Assembly (NCBI RefSeq): GCF_000797465.1
Contig: NZ_JSWG01000001.1
Coordinates: 339,539-403,538 of the forward strand
DNA length: 64,000 nt
Direction: 5' to 3'
Source of the DNA: Psychroserpens jangbogonensis
Lineage (GTDB): Bacteria > Bacteroidota > Bacteroidia > Flavobacteriales > Flavobacteriaceae
Made by a program: the position numbers and the translations under genes. The notes beneath the pieces were generated by a model. It saw nothing but the letters and a program-made list of their open reading frames with translations. It was not told the origin of the DNA and ran no database searches. Positions 16,058 through 23,746 of the stretch are shown here, in pieces; position 1 is the first letter of the stretch, and the number at the start of each line of letters is the position of its first letter.

Positions 16058-18037
16058 CTAATTAATAATTATCTTTTTGACAACCTGTTTATTATTTGAA
16101 TACAGATTAAGCAAGTAAATACCACTTGACAATTCTAAATCTATATAATCATCGTTTCGTAAACTGAAAGTTTTGATCTTTCGTCCTTCTATTGAAAGGA
16201 TTTCAATTTTGGCTTCGTTTTGTAATCCTCTAATGAAGATACGATTTGATGTAGGATTAGGAAACACTTGAATTTGAGTTGTATTAAATTCAGAAATACT
16301 TAATTCTTGATCCCAAACATCACCTACATTATCTCCCCAAATATATTCGACTAAATCAGGCTGATCAATAAAAGGATTCCTATTGATTTGCCACGTAAAT
16401 ACTACATTATTACGATTCATCTCATAATCATCAGGAGGATCATTTCTATGCCAATCTAATAAGGTTGCTAAATCTCCTAATTCTCCTGTTGTACCTTCTG
16501 GAAATCCATTAACTACTTGAAGTCCGTTAAATCTTATTTCCATATATAAAACACTTCTAGCTACATCACCATAAAAACTAGCTTGATTAGCACTTGGCCC
16601 TGTATATTCACCATAATGCTGATTTCCTCTAGAACTATTTTCTGGTCCATCAACAGCTCTTAAAGCATGTGCATCTGAGTTTCCATGGCGCAATGAATCT
16701 GCAGTAGTATTCCAAAACACATTTCTACCATCTGCAATATCATCTTCGTCTATATCAAAATATCCACCACGAGAACGAGGATACGTATGTTCTCTATTCC
16801 ATTTTCCAGTACTCACAGAACCTGTTTGAAAATCTAATTTAGGACGACCTTGTTCAGTATACACTAACCACATTTGATTACTATTCTCTGGATTTTGATC
16901 AGCTTCTTTTAATATGTCAATAACATCAGCATAGGTTTGCGCTCTTACAACACCTTCTTCAGCGATTATATCTTGTAAGGCTTGACGCAATTGAGCATCA
17001 GCTAAACCATCTAAGCTATCATAATAATCATTTGGTTGTGTACCTGCCACTGTTTCAAACGTTGGATTTAAAGGCGTCCCAAATGATGCCGTCGTAAAGT
17101 CGTTATCTACAATTCGTATTTCAATATTATCATTAAGTTGGATGTATGGTAATGCCAAACTTACAAATCGAATTCTAGTCACTTCATCGCCTTCATCATC
17201 ACTGTCATCCACAAGAGTAATTGTTGTCGATGCTGTATTTTGTCCCATCGGAATAGTGATAGAAGTATTACCAGTAAAATCAGAAGTATTAAAACCTTGA
17301 TTATTTAGTAGAATATCAAAATCTAAGTTATCTGTTACATTAGATTCCGAAGTAAATGTAATATCAAAACTGTCGTCTTCATTATATTGTGTTTGAGCTA
17401 CACTAATACTAATACCATTAAATATAATTCCGCTTCCATCATTAAGTTGTCTAGGTGTAGGCACTGTTGACATATAAGAAACGTTTCCATCCATATCTTC
17501 AAAACGCTGAATGGAATTAGTATTGTTACTAGAACCTTCATTAATTTGCTCGATATCCACAAAATTTGGATCGTCATTAAAAATATCGATTAAGTCTAAA
17601 TCGTCACTATCTGAAGTATCATAGATTAAGACATCTATTAAATCTGTTATAGTTGCAACGGTGCCTTCCAGAAAATCAAAATTATTAGCTTGATAAATTG
17701 CTACAGCATCTGCTCCATTTTGAATTACATTTTCAGAAATTAGAAATTGAGGCACTGGTGATACTGAATTACTACCAATTAGTAAAAGTCCGTTAACATC
17801 TGTAACCAAACCATCCAAATCAACAGTAAAGTAGCTTGAATTCATACCAGAGGTAGAACCGTTAAAAAACACCAACACATAACCATCTAACGCAAAGTTA
17901 GGTGTTTCTGAAAGTAGCTCCACAAATTCCATGTTATCGATTCCTGGAGTATCACAATCTAACTCATTGATTACAACCTGAGAGAATAGTGGATTCGCTA
18001 TTAAAGCTAAAAAAATAAAGAGTAATAAAGATTTCAT
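16058..18037 (-). CDS. Secreted endonuclease I with lamin-tail, Calx-beta and T9SS domains
   Basis: A 659-residue secreted nuclease. Domains in order: signal peptide (1-19, ending LFS before Q); lamin-tail-like domain (about 20-150, starting VVINELDCDTPGIDNMEFVEL); Calx-beta domain (about 205-312, with ITIPMGQNTASTTITLVDD); endonuclease I domain (about 335-565) with the active-site motif KWNREHTYPRSRGG near 415-425; and a type A T9SS sorting domain (about 585-659, IQVFPNPTSNRIFI to the end). Endonuclease I proteins are Mg2+-dependent nonspecific nucleases, so it probably degrades extracellular DNA for phosphate or nucleosides. The sorting domain shows export by the Por system. Confidence 0.92.
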   Translation of the reverse strand: MKSLLLFIFLALIANPLFSQVVINELDCDTPGIDNMEFVELLSETPNFALDGYVLVFFNGSTSGMNSSYFTVDLDGLVTDVNGLLLIGSNSVSPVPQFLISENVIQNGADAVAIYQANNFDFLEGTVATITDLIDVLIYDTSDSDDLDLIDIFNDDPNFVDIEQINEGSSNNTNSIQRFEDMDGNVSYMSTVPTPRQLNDGSGIIFNGISISVAQTQYNEDDSFDITFTSESNVTDNLDFDILLNNQGFNTSDFTGNTSITIPMGQNTASTTITLVDDSDDEGDEVTRIRFVSLALPYIQLNDNIEIRIVDNDFTTASFGTPLNPTFETVAGTQPNDYYDSLDGLADAQLRQALQDIIAEEGVVRAQTYADVIDILKEADQNPENSNQMWLVYTEQGRPKLDFQTGSVSTGKWNREHTYPRSRGGYFDIDEDDIADGRNVFWNTTADSLRHGNSDAHALRAVDGPENSSRGNQHYGEYTGPSANQASFYGDVARSVLYMEIRFNGLQVVNGFPEGTTGELGDLATLLDWHRNDPPDDYEMNRNNVVFTWQINRNPFIDQPDLVEYIWGDNVGDVWDQELSISEFNTTQIQVFPNPTSNRIFIRGLQNEAKIEILSIEGRKIKTFSLRNDDYIDLELSSGIYLLNLYSNNKQVVKKIIIN

Positions 18038-18681
18038 TTATAGTCTGTTTTGCACAAATGTAATCATCAATTTGAGTATAATCGATTTATAGGTTTATTA
18101 AATGAATAATTTTAACATTAAAACGGCTAAAACTAACTGATTTAAAAACGAGTATCAAGTGACATTTTTAATTTTTAAAAAGATGAAATTGCCGAAATAC
18201 GTAGTTTTAAAGACAAATTCCCCCTTGGTTTTAAAAAAAACATCAAAAAACCTCCTTGAATTATTACAATACCAAACAATTTACTTACAATAAGATTACA
18301 ATTTGAAACTTCTTTCAAGACGGTCACATTAATACCGAAACATAAATCATCTTTTTAGTTATAATATTATATTCAATTTCACGAATTTTGCTAAAAACGT
18401 TTGGTTATAGGATTTCCAAGGTTATATATTGAAAACTCAAACGAAAAAATAATAAATAATTAACCTTTAAAACACTAAGAATTATGATGACACTTGCAAA
18501 ACTAGTAATTGATTTAATTTTCTCAATATAAAAAAACTAAAAATCAGTTAATCAATCAAAAAACAATCAACCAACACAATGTAAAACTTATAAAAGCATA
18601 AGTTTTACATTTTCTTTTAAGGCCCCATTTGGCAACCATATTCAAAAACTGTACTTTTAAATATCATATGACAACCTCTTA
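18038..18681. other. Gene-poor intergenic stretch with a possible short transcript
   Basis: No ORF of convincing length. The only structures are a 15-codon frame (MMTLAKLVIDLIFSI, ATG at 18484) and the strong terminator hairpin at 18580-18618 about 50 bp after it. The sequence is very A+T rich. No TANNTTTG promoter box with a partner was found upstream; the nearest is GAATTTTG near 18380 (seven of eight). Confidence 0.4.
18580..18618 (+). terminator. Orphan terminator hairpin
   Basis: TGTAAAACTTAT, six-base loop, ATAAGTTTTACA: a perfect 12-bp stem followed by TTTTCTTTT. No annotated gene ends here, so it probably ends a short RNA or a tiny ORF transcript from the preceding 100-250 bp. Confidence 0.75.
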
Positions 18682-18834
18682 ATGAAGAAAGGAATATTTA
18701 AAGCACTAGCCAAAATCAACAAAGCAGTCTTACCAAGTTATACAAAACGTAACTTAGACCTTAGCAAAGCCACTAATATTCAATTAGGAATTATTGGATG
18801 GCGAGTCTATGTGACCAAGCGTGCTTTGGAGTAA
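18682..18834 (+). CDS. Small basic protein of a flavobacterial family (50 aa)
   Basis: ATG at 18682 opens 50 codons ending TAA at 18832-18834. The product starts MKKGIFKALAKINKAVLPS and ends GWRVYVTKRALE. It is strongly basic with no signal peptide. I recall similar 45-50-residue proteins (KxLAKINKxxLPSxTKxxLDLxKAxxxQxxxxGWRxxVT) in many flavobacteria; some may carry an SsrA-binding label, which the sequence does not justify. A second, broken copy of its 3' end occurs at 26060-26101. There the last eight codons are conserved with only synonymous changes, good evidence that this frame is translated. Confidence 0.75.
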   Translation: MKKGIFKALAKINKAVLPSYTKRNLDLSKATNIQLGIIGWRVYVTKRALE

Positions 18835-19062
18835 AAAAACAAAATTTCAACTTCAGTAACCGAGGCAACAATTACCACGTAATTCCAAAAATTTTAATCT
18901 TCCCTACTCTTCTCGTACCATTTAAATAATCTTAATTTCCAACCGTTTAGTCCTTTAATTAGCAATTTTAGCTGCATTTAAATTGTGACATCAAGCTTAT
19001 GCCAACATACTAGAACAATACCATAATCCTAAATCGTATAAATCGTTTTATTATAAATTGCA

Positions 19063-19070
19063 TAGTTTTG
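19063..19070 (+). promoter_or_regulatory. Possible -7 box for the first AraC-type gene
   Basis: TAGTTTTG matches TANNTTTG, 38 nt before ATG 19109. No TTG at a suitable distance upstream was found, so the promoter may need an activator. Confidence 0.4.
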
Positions 19071-19108
19071 CAAAGCCACAAAAGTTTCAATTTAAAATTA
19101 GATTTATA

Positions 19109-19954
19109 ATGAATTTAAGGTATGCTAAACATCCAGAACAAGGAAACCTTGTTCTAACAGATTTTAATTGTGCTTCTTTTGAAAAAAGATTGGGTGTTGG
19201 CGATTATTACAAAGTAATTTGGGCAAAAGAGAATCCTATTACAATTGGCATCGATGGATACTTGGTGAATTTGGAAAAGGATCAAGTTTTGTTTTGTACG
19301 CCATTTAATATGATCCAAATAGAACCTTTTTTAAAAGGAGCTAGTTCAATAATTTTTGATCGCGAGTTTTACTGTATTAGAGATCATGATCATGAAGTAT
19401 CGTGTAATGGTTTTTTATTTCTTGGGTCTTCAGCACCAACAATTGTAGATTTAACAAAAAAAGAAAGAAAGAGTTTTGAATTACATTTTATGTTTTTTGA
19501 AGAAGAGTTTGAAACCCAAGACCACATTCAAGGTGAAATGTTAAGAGTGCTACTTAAGAGATTACTTATAAAATCGGTAAGACTTTTAAAGAAAACTATT
19601 ATTGACCCAACAATGGAGCAATCAAAAATTGATATTATTAGACAATTTAATTTGTTGGTAGAAGCAAATTTTAGAGAAAAACATAAAGTATCCGATTATG
19701 CAGAACTCTTAAATAAATCACCAAAAACTATTTCCAACCTATTTACTAAGTATAATAACAAGACACCTTTACAAGTTATTAATGATCGTATTATACTTGA
19801 AGCGAAAAAATTATTATTGCTTTCAGAAAAATCTTCAAAAGAAATCGCCTTTGATTTAGGGTTTAACGAAGCTTCTCACTTTTCTAAATTTTTCAAAAAC
19901 TACGCAGATATATCACCAATTCATTTTAAAAAGAATACTTTAAACATCTATTAA
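19109..19954 (+). CDS. AraC family transcriptional regulator (first)
   Basis: A 281-residue regulator from ATG 19109 (MNLRYAKHPEQ); the frame can be extended to a TTG at 19058 but that part overlaps the likely -7 box. Residues 1-130 form a beta-rich sensor domain resembling cupin-type AraC N-termini. The C-terminal 100 residues hold two helix-turn-helix motifs (KVSDYAELLNKSPKTISNLF and SSKEIAFDLGFNEASHFSKFFK) ending DISPIHFKK. It opens the accessory block at 18.7-26.1 kb and stands 102 bp before a second regulator of the same type. Its ligand is unknown. Confidence 0.9.
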   Translation: MNLRYAKHPEQGNLVLTDFNCASFEKRLGVGDYYKVIWAKENPITIGIDGYLVNLEKDQVLFCTPFNMIQIEPFLKGASSIIFDREFYCIRDHDHEVSCNGFLFLGSSAPTIVDLTKKERKSFELHFMFFEEEFETQDHIQGEMLRVLLKRLLIKSVRLLKKTIIDPTMEQSKIDIIRQFNLLVEANFREKHKVSDYAELLNKSPKTISNLFTKYNNKTPLQVINDRIILEAKKLLLLSEKSSKEIAFDLGFNEASHFSKFFKNYADISPIHFKKNTLNIY

Positions 19955-19967
19955 TCTTTTTTTTAAT

Positions 19968-19996
19968 TCTAGGAAAATAGACATCTAATCAGGTCA
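19968..19996. promoter_or_regulatory. Shared regulatory module, site I (before the second AraC gene)
   Basis: TAGGA (19970-19974), AATAGACAT, CTAAT (19985-19989) and GGTCA (19992-19996) occur in the same order as at 23680-23707 before the glutaredoxin-reductase gene. It lies 31 nt upstream of the -7 box at 20028. A binding site for an AraC-type protein of the block is the simplest reading. Confidence 0.5.
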
Positions 19997-20027
19997 AATG
20001 TTTATCAACTAAAGCTACAACCACTTC

Positions 20028-20035
20028 TAACTTTG
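20028..20035 (+). promoter_or_regulatory. -7 box of the second AraC gene
   Basis: TAACTTTG in the context CTAACTTTGTG-N3-CTAAAAAA (20027-20048). The same 22-nt stretch, differing only in the three spacer bases, precedes the glutaredoxin-reductase gene at 23717. No -33 TTG is present at either site, as expected for activator-dependent promoters. Confidence 0.6.
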
Positions 20036-20056
20036 TGTATCTAAAAAAAAAGATAC

Positions 20057-20869
20057 ATGCAACCTGAAATTGGATCGTTATATAATTATCCTTACATAAA
20101 TTACAAAAATTGCAAAACGAAAGCTTTTCATATTGAAAGCGTTTCTTCGGCTAGCTTAATTTGGATTGCTAAGGGTAGTTTAAAATGCAGTATAAATAAC
20201 CAAGTTACGGTTATACCATCTAACACTATTATCTTATTAGATAAAGGAAATGTATTTAGCTATAAAAGTAATAGTAGGTCTCAAATAAAGATACTTGAGT
20301 TTAATACTGAAATTTTCCTAAACTCTGTAACATTTATATGTGGCTTCATTAACAACAACACTAAAAAAGATTTAAAAAATCACATTATGCTCTTTTTTAA
20401 AAATGAGCAATCACCTTTACTAACAGATACTTTTTCAATTGTTGAAGAATTAATCACGGGCAACCATTTAGTAGATATCGAAAAATTGAGTTTTACAATT
20501 TGTAACCTATTGCAGAACGCTCTTATAGAGAAATCTGTTCAAGACTCCAAATACATTAATCGTTTTGGAGAACTTTTAAACTCACAGTATAACATATTTC
20601 ATAATGTTTCTGATTACGCATCCCAACTCATTATGAAACCAAAAAATTTATTGCGTTTGTTTCAAAAAAACGAACTTAAAAACCCAAGTGAGATTATTAA
20701 AGAAAAATTGTTGCTTGAAAGCAAAAAAAGGCTTGTCTATACGGATGAAAGTATTAGAGAAATCTGTTTTGAAATTGGATTTTCTGATCCTGCTTACTTT
20801 TCTAGATTTTTTAAAAAGCACACAAGTCTAACTCCTCAACATTTCAGAAAGGAGTACGCACAAAACTGA
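20057..20869 (+). CDS. AraC family transcriptional regulator (second)
   Basis: A 270-residue regulator. The N-terminal half (to about 165) is a cupin-like sensor (SLIWIAKGSLKCSINNQVTVIPSNTIILLDKG). The C-terminal half carries the AraC double helix-turn-helix: NVSDYASQLIMKPKNLLRLFQ and SIREICFEIGFSDPAYFSRFFKK, ending TSLTPQHFRKEY. The second half is close to that of the first regulator but the sensor domains differ, so they probably answer to different signals. It is preceded by a promoter and by a sequence module that recurs twice more in the block, which suggests autoregulation and control of the neighbouring operons. Confidence 0.92.
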   Translation: MQPEIGSLYNYPYINYKNCKTKAFHIESVSSASLIWIAKGSLKCSINNQVTVIPSNTIILLDKGNVFSYKSNSRSQIKILEFNTEIFLNSVTFICGFINNNTKKDLKNHIMLFFKNEQSPLLTDTFSIVEELITGNHLVDIEKLSFTICNLLQNALIEKSVQDSKYINRFGELLNSQYNIFHNVSDYASQLIMKPKNLLRLFQKNELKNPSEIIKEKLLLESKKRLVYTDESIREICFEIGFSDPAYFSRFFKKHTSLTPQHFRKEYAQN

Positions 20870-20882
20870 TGTATAGCAGAAT

Positions 20883-20915
20883 AAGGAAAAAAGTGCAAGT
20901 TAATAGGATTCTAAT
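20883..20915. promoter_or_regulatory. Shared regulatory module, site II (before the NTF2-like/P460 operon)
   Basis: AAGGAAAAAAGTGCAA followed by GTTAATAGGA (20883-20908) is identical in 22 of 26 positions to 23659-23684 before the glutaredoxin-reductase gene. It continues into TTCTAAT (20909-20915), the right half seen at site III. A weak -7 (TAATTTTA, 20920-20927) follows. Confidence 0.55.
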
Positions 20916-20938
20916 AAACTAATTTTAACATAATTTTT

Positions 20939-21322
20939 ATGGAAATAATAGAAACCATCAATAAAAAACATAAAAGTATTAATCAAGATATTTTTTTCAT
21001 GCTTCTCAAAAATCAAAAAATTGAAGAAGCCATTGAGAAGTTTATGGATGAGGATATTGAAATAGAATATAATAGTAAACAACGTTTCATTTCAAAAAAG
21101 ATCTGGATCAAATATCTAAAGAAAACCATTTTAAATACATCTACAGAAGTTGTTCAATTTAAGGTAGAAGAAACTATAAATCCAGAAGAAAAATTCAAAT
21201 TTAGAATTTTTATGATTTGTAAAAAATTAAAAGGCACCTTCGATTTAACAGAAATAAGAGTATGCAATATTTGGAAGAATAACCAGATCAATAAAATGGA
21301 ATACAAACTAATAAATCACTAA
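20939..21322 (+). CDS. NTF2/SnoaL-like small protein (tentative)
   Basis: A 127-residue cytoplasmic protein without signal peptide. A helical start (SINQDIFFMLLKNQKIEEAIEKFMDEDIEIEY) is followed by beta-strands (VVQFKVEETINPEEKFKFRIFMICKKL, DLTEIRVCNIWKNNQINKMEYKLI). This is the alternation of an NTF2-like cone fold such as SnoaL-type proteins. No catalytic residues can be named. It stands 15 nt before the tandem P460 gene and is probably the first gene of that operon. It may bind a small ligand, but that is inference from the fold guess only. Confidence 0.6.
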   Translation: MEIIETINKKHKSINQDIFFMLLKNQKIEEAIEKFMDEDIEIEYNSKQRFISKKIWIKYLKKTILNTSTEVVQFKVEETINPEEKFKFRIFMICKKLKGTFDLTEIRVCNIWKNNQINKMEYKLINH

Positions 21323-21337
21323 CCTAAAACAAATAAA

Positions 21338-22456
21338 ATGAAGCTTAAAAAAATCTATAAAGTAATTGTACTTGTCTCAATCGTGACATGTTTCATTACT
21401 TCATGTAAAAACGAAGGAGAAGGATATCAAGACATTTCCTATTTCAAAATGAATACTGAAGGTGATTTAGAACGTCCACAGGATTATAGATCTTGGGTAT
21501 ATGTTGGAACACCTGTTACTCCAAATGACATGAATGATGGAAAAGCTGCATTTCCAGAACTCCATAATGTTTATATGGATCCAATGAGCTATGATCACTG
21601 GAAAAAAACAGGGACTTGGCGAGATGGCACTATTCTAGTTAAAGAACTCGTTAGTGTTGGCACTAAAGCTGCTGTAAGTGGTAATGGTTATTTTATGGGA
21701 GAATTCATTGGATTAGAGGCAACAATTAAAAGTTCAAAACATTTCCCAGACGAACCAGGAAATTGGGCATATTTCAGTTTTACCAACCCAAAAGGTGGTG
21801 ATTTAGCAGATACAGGTAAAGCCTTTGAAACGCAAATGTGTAATTCTTGTCATAATGCTAGCGCAGCAGATGATTTTGTGTTTACCCAATATTATCCTGT
21901 ATTATCAGCAGCAAAAGGCGTTGGAGAAAACATTACTCCAGAAAATGCAGCGAGAAGAACAGCTGCTCAAGCAAAGGCCTTTAGTGACGCTGGAGTATGG
22001 GATGCAATGGCACCAACACCAGAAGGTTTAACGCTTGAAATTCCACTAGGAAAAGAACAGTTGTTTGCCTATCTAAAATCCGGAAAATATAAAAGCTATT
22101 CCAATAAAGAAGCAACTGCTCACCCATCTTTAGGACCACATCAAAAATTAGGACTTCCAGTACGTGTATTTATGAATGATATTATTGCGAAATCATTAGA
22201 AGAAGGAAATAATGAACATCCTTTGGGATCAGTAATAGTAAAAGAAATGTTTACAGCAGATAACCAGCCTAATGGTTGGGCTATAATGGCTAAAACCCAT
22301 GATAAATCAGATGGTGGAAATGGTTGGTTTTGGTACGAAGTAACCGATGATAATGATGCAGACAAAATTGCTGCTATTGGAAATGGTGTTGAAGGCTGTG
22401 TAAGTTGCCATACCATTGGAAGAGACATGGTTAGAACTTCCTTCCCTTTAAAATAA
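21338..22456 (+). CDS. Cytochrome P460-like di-haem lipoprotein (two domains)
   Basis: A 372-residue lipoprotein: signal peptide with lipobox ITSC and lipid-anchored Cys23. Two haem c motifs: C168NSCH172 and C354VSCH358. Residues 45-205 look like a cytochrome P460 domain (YRSWVYVGTPVTPNDMN, FPDEPGNWAYFSF, then CxxCH). Residues about 220-372 look like a second, diverged copy (VRVFMNDIIAKSLEEGN...GSVIVKEM...NGWFWYE...GCVSCH). P460 proteins of nitrifiers oxidise hydroxylamine at a haem cross-linked to lysine, and related cytochromes bind NO; whether the cross-link lysine exists here needs alignment. Two domains in one chain is unusual. A single-domain paralogue follows 27 nt later. Confidence 0.8.
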   Translation: MKLKKIYKVIVLVSIVTCFITSCKNEGEGYQDISYFKMNTEGDLERPQDYRSWVYVGTPVTPNDMNDGKAAFPELHNVYMDPMSYDHWKKTGTWRDGTILVKELVSVGTKAAVSGNGYFMGEFIGLEATIKSSKHFPDEPGNWAYFSFTNPKGGDLADTGKAFETQMCNSCHNASAADDFVFTQYYPVLSAAKGVGENITPENAARRTAAQAKAFSDAGVWDAMAPTPEGLTLEIPLGKEQLFAYLKSGKYKSYSNKEATAHPSLGPHQKLGLPVRVFMNDIIAKSLEEGNNEHPLGSVIVKEMFTADNQPNGWAIMAKTHDKSDGGNGWFWYEVTDDNDADKIAAIGNGVEGCVSCHTIGRDMVRTSFPLK

Positions 22457-22483
22457 AAAATAACTAAAAACAAAATATAAAAA

Positions 22484-23095
22484 ATGAATAAATTAAAATA
22501 CATACTCGTAATGATGATAACTATGGTAATAGTGACATCATGTAATGAAAATAGCAATTATATTGAAGCTACATATTTTACCATGGATTCAAATGGAGAG
22601 TTAATTCGTCCTGTAGATTATAGAACATGGATTTATGTTGGAACACCTTTAACGCCTAACGACATGAATAACGGAAAAGCTGCTTTTCCGGAATTTCACA
22701 ATGTATATATTGACCCAATAAGTTATAAACAATATAAAAAAACTGGCACTTGGAGAGAAGGCACAATTCTTATAAAAGAATTAGTAAATGTAGGAAGTAA
22801 AGCTGCCGTTAGTGGCAATGGTTACTTTATGGGTGAATTTATTGGATTAGAAGCTACAATAAAAAGTAAAGAGCACTTTCCAGATGAGCCAGGAAATTGG
22901 GCATATTTTAGTTTTACTAACCCAACAGGAGGAACTTTAGCAGCAACTGGCAAGGCTTTTGAAACTGCTCAATGTAATTCGTGTCATAATTCAAGTGCAG
23001 GTGATGATTTTGTATTTACACAACATTATCCAGTACTTAGAGCAGCCAAAGGTGTTGGCGAAGAAGTAACACCAGAAAACACTGCAAAACGATAA
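22484..23095 (+). CDS. Cytochrome P460-like lipoprotein (single domain)
   Basis: A 203-residue lipoprotein with lipobox VTSC (Cys20) and one haem motif C164NSCH168. It aligns without gaps to the first domain of the upstream gene, about 75 per cent identical by eye, and stops at PENTAKR, exactly where the upstream protein passes into its second domain. So it arose by duplication of domain one, or the upstream gene gained a domain. The downstream 40 bp hold no remnant of a second domain, so this is a complete single-domain protein and not a broken gene. A terminator follows at 23139-23181. It probably acts in the periplasm, anchored to a membrane, with its neighbour. Confidence 0.8.
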   Translation: MNKLKYILVMMITMVIVTSCNENSNYIEATYFTMDSNGELIRPVDYRTWIYVGTPLTPNDMNNGKAAFPEFHNVYIDPISYKQYKKTGTWREGTILIKELVNVGSKAAVSGNGYFMGEFIGLEATIKSKEHFPDEPGNWAYFSFTNPTGGTLAATGKAFETAQCNSCHNSSAGDDFVFTQHYPVLRAAKGVGEEVTPENTAKR

Positions 23096-23138
23096 ACACA
23101 AATTGGTTTTAAACTATTCTCGTAATAGTTTTAGTGTG

Positions 23139-23181
23139 GCCCAAAAGGATTTTTTATTTATACTTTTGGGCTTTTTTTTTT
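23139..23181 (+). terminator. Terminator of the P460 operon
   Basis: GCCCAAAAG (23139-23147) pairs with CTTTTGGGC (23163-23171), followed by ten T residues. The next gene starts 12 nt later, so some read-through is possible. Confidence 0.85.
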
Positions 23182-23192
23182 AAAATTAAAAA

Positions 23193-23660
23193 ATGATAAA
23201 AACAATTGTTTTATTATTATTTGTTGTCCAAATAAGTCAAACAACAATAGCTCAAGAGCATATTGATAAAGAACCAGGCTTTGAGTTAGTTTTTTCAGGA
23301 TTATCTATCTATAATACAGAAACTGAAATAAGTGATTTTGCTACTGAAATCCACCTCACTTACTGGACGACACATAAATGGGCTTTTGGTGTAGGTTACA
23401 CCCTTGTGTTTGAGGAAGACAATAAAATTGGCCATGAGGTCGCAGCATTGGTAAGCCATAAACCTTGGTCATTTTTAACTGTAAATACTGGACCAAGTAT
23501 TTCATTACCAAATTCTCATAAAGACACTGAAATATCCACTTATTTAGAATCTGAATTTGCATTTAAAATAGGAAACATTCATACAGGACCAACTGCTGGA
23601 ATTTTAGTCGGTGAAGATTTTAGATATTTTGGTGGCTTGCACATTAGTTATGAATTTTAA
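23193..23660 (+). CDS. Small outer-membrane barrel-like protein
   Basis: A 155-residue exported protein with signal peptide ending TIAQ. The mature part alternates polar and hydrophobic residues in short strands (FELVFSGLSIY, FATEIHLTYWTTHKWAFGVGYTLVF, HEVAALVSHKPWSFLTVNTGPSISL, STYLESEFAFKIGNIHTGPTAGILV) and ends in a strand with terminal Phe (GGLHISYEF), the hallmark of outer-membrane barrels. Six to eight strands are likely. No family recognised. It lies just after the P460 terminator and before the glutaredoxin-reductase operon and may be read through from either side. Confidence 0.6.
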   Translation: MIKTIVLLLFVVQISQTTIAQEHIDKEPGFELVFSGLSIYNTETEISDFATEIHLTYWTTHKWAFGVGYTLVFEEDNKIGHEVAALVSHKPWSFLTVNTGPSISLPNSHKDTEISTYLESEFAFKIGNIHTGPTAGILVGEDFRYFGGLHISYEF

Positions 23661-23707
23661 GGAAAAAAGTACAATTCATTAGGAGAAATAGATATTCCTA
23701 ATGGTCA
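23659..23707. promoter_or_regulatory. Shared regulatory module, site III (before the glutaredoxin-reductase gene)
   Basis: Contains AAGGAAAAAAGTACAA and TAGGA as at site II, then ATTAGGA (23678-23684), 11 nt, and TCCTAAT (23696-23702), a perfect 7-bp inverted repeat, then GGTCA as at site I. Its end is 10 nt before the -7 box; site I ends 31 nt before its box, a difference of 21 bp or two helical turns. Confidence 0.6.
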
Positions 23708-23717
23708 TGTTGTGCCC

Positions 23718-23725
23718 TAACTTTG
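23718..23725 (+). promoter_or_regulatory. -7 box of the glutaredoxin-reductase operon
   Basis: TAACTTTG inside CTAACTTTGTG-N3-CTAAAAAA (23717-23738), the twin of 20027-20048. ATG follows 21 nt later. Confidence 0.6.
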
Positions 23726-23746
23726 TGATACTAAAAAATAGAACCA

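Noticed and set aside
22456..23192. Single-domain P460 gene as a truncated pseudogene
   Set aside because: It ends cleanly at a domain boundary with a terminator and no downstream remnant, so it is more likely a complete gene.
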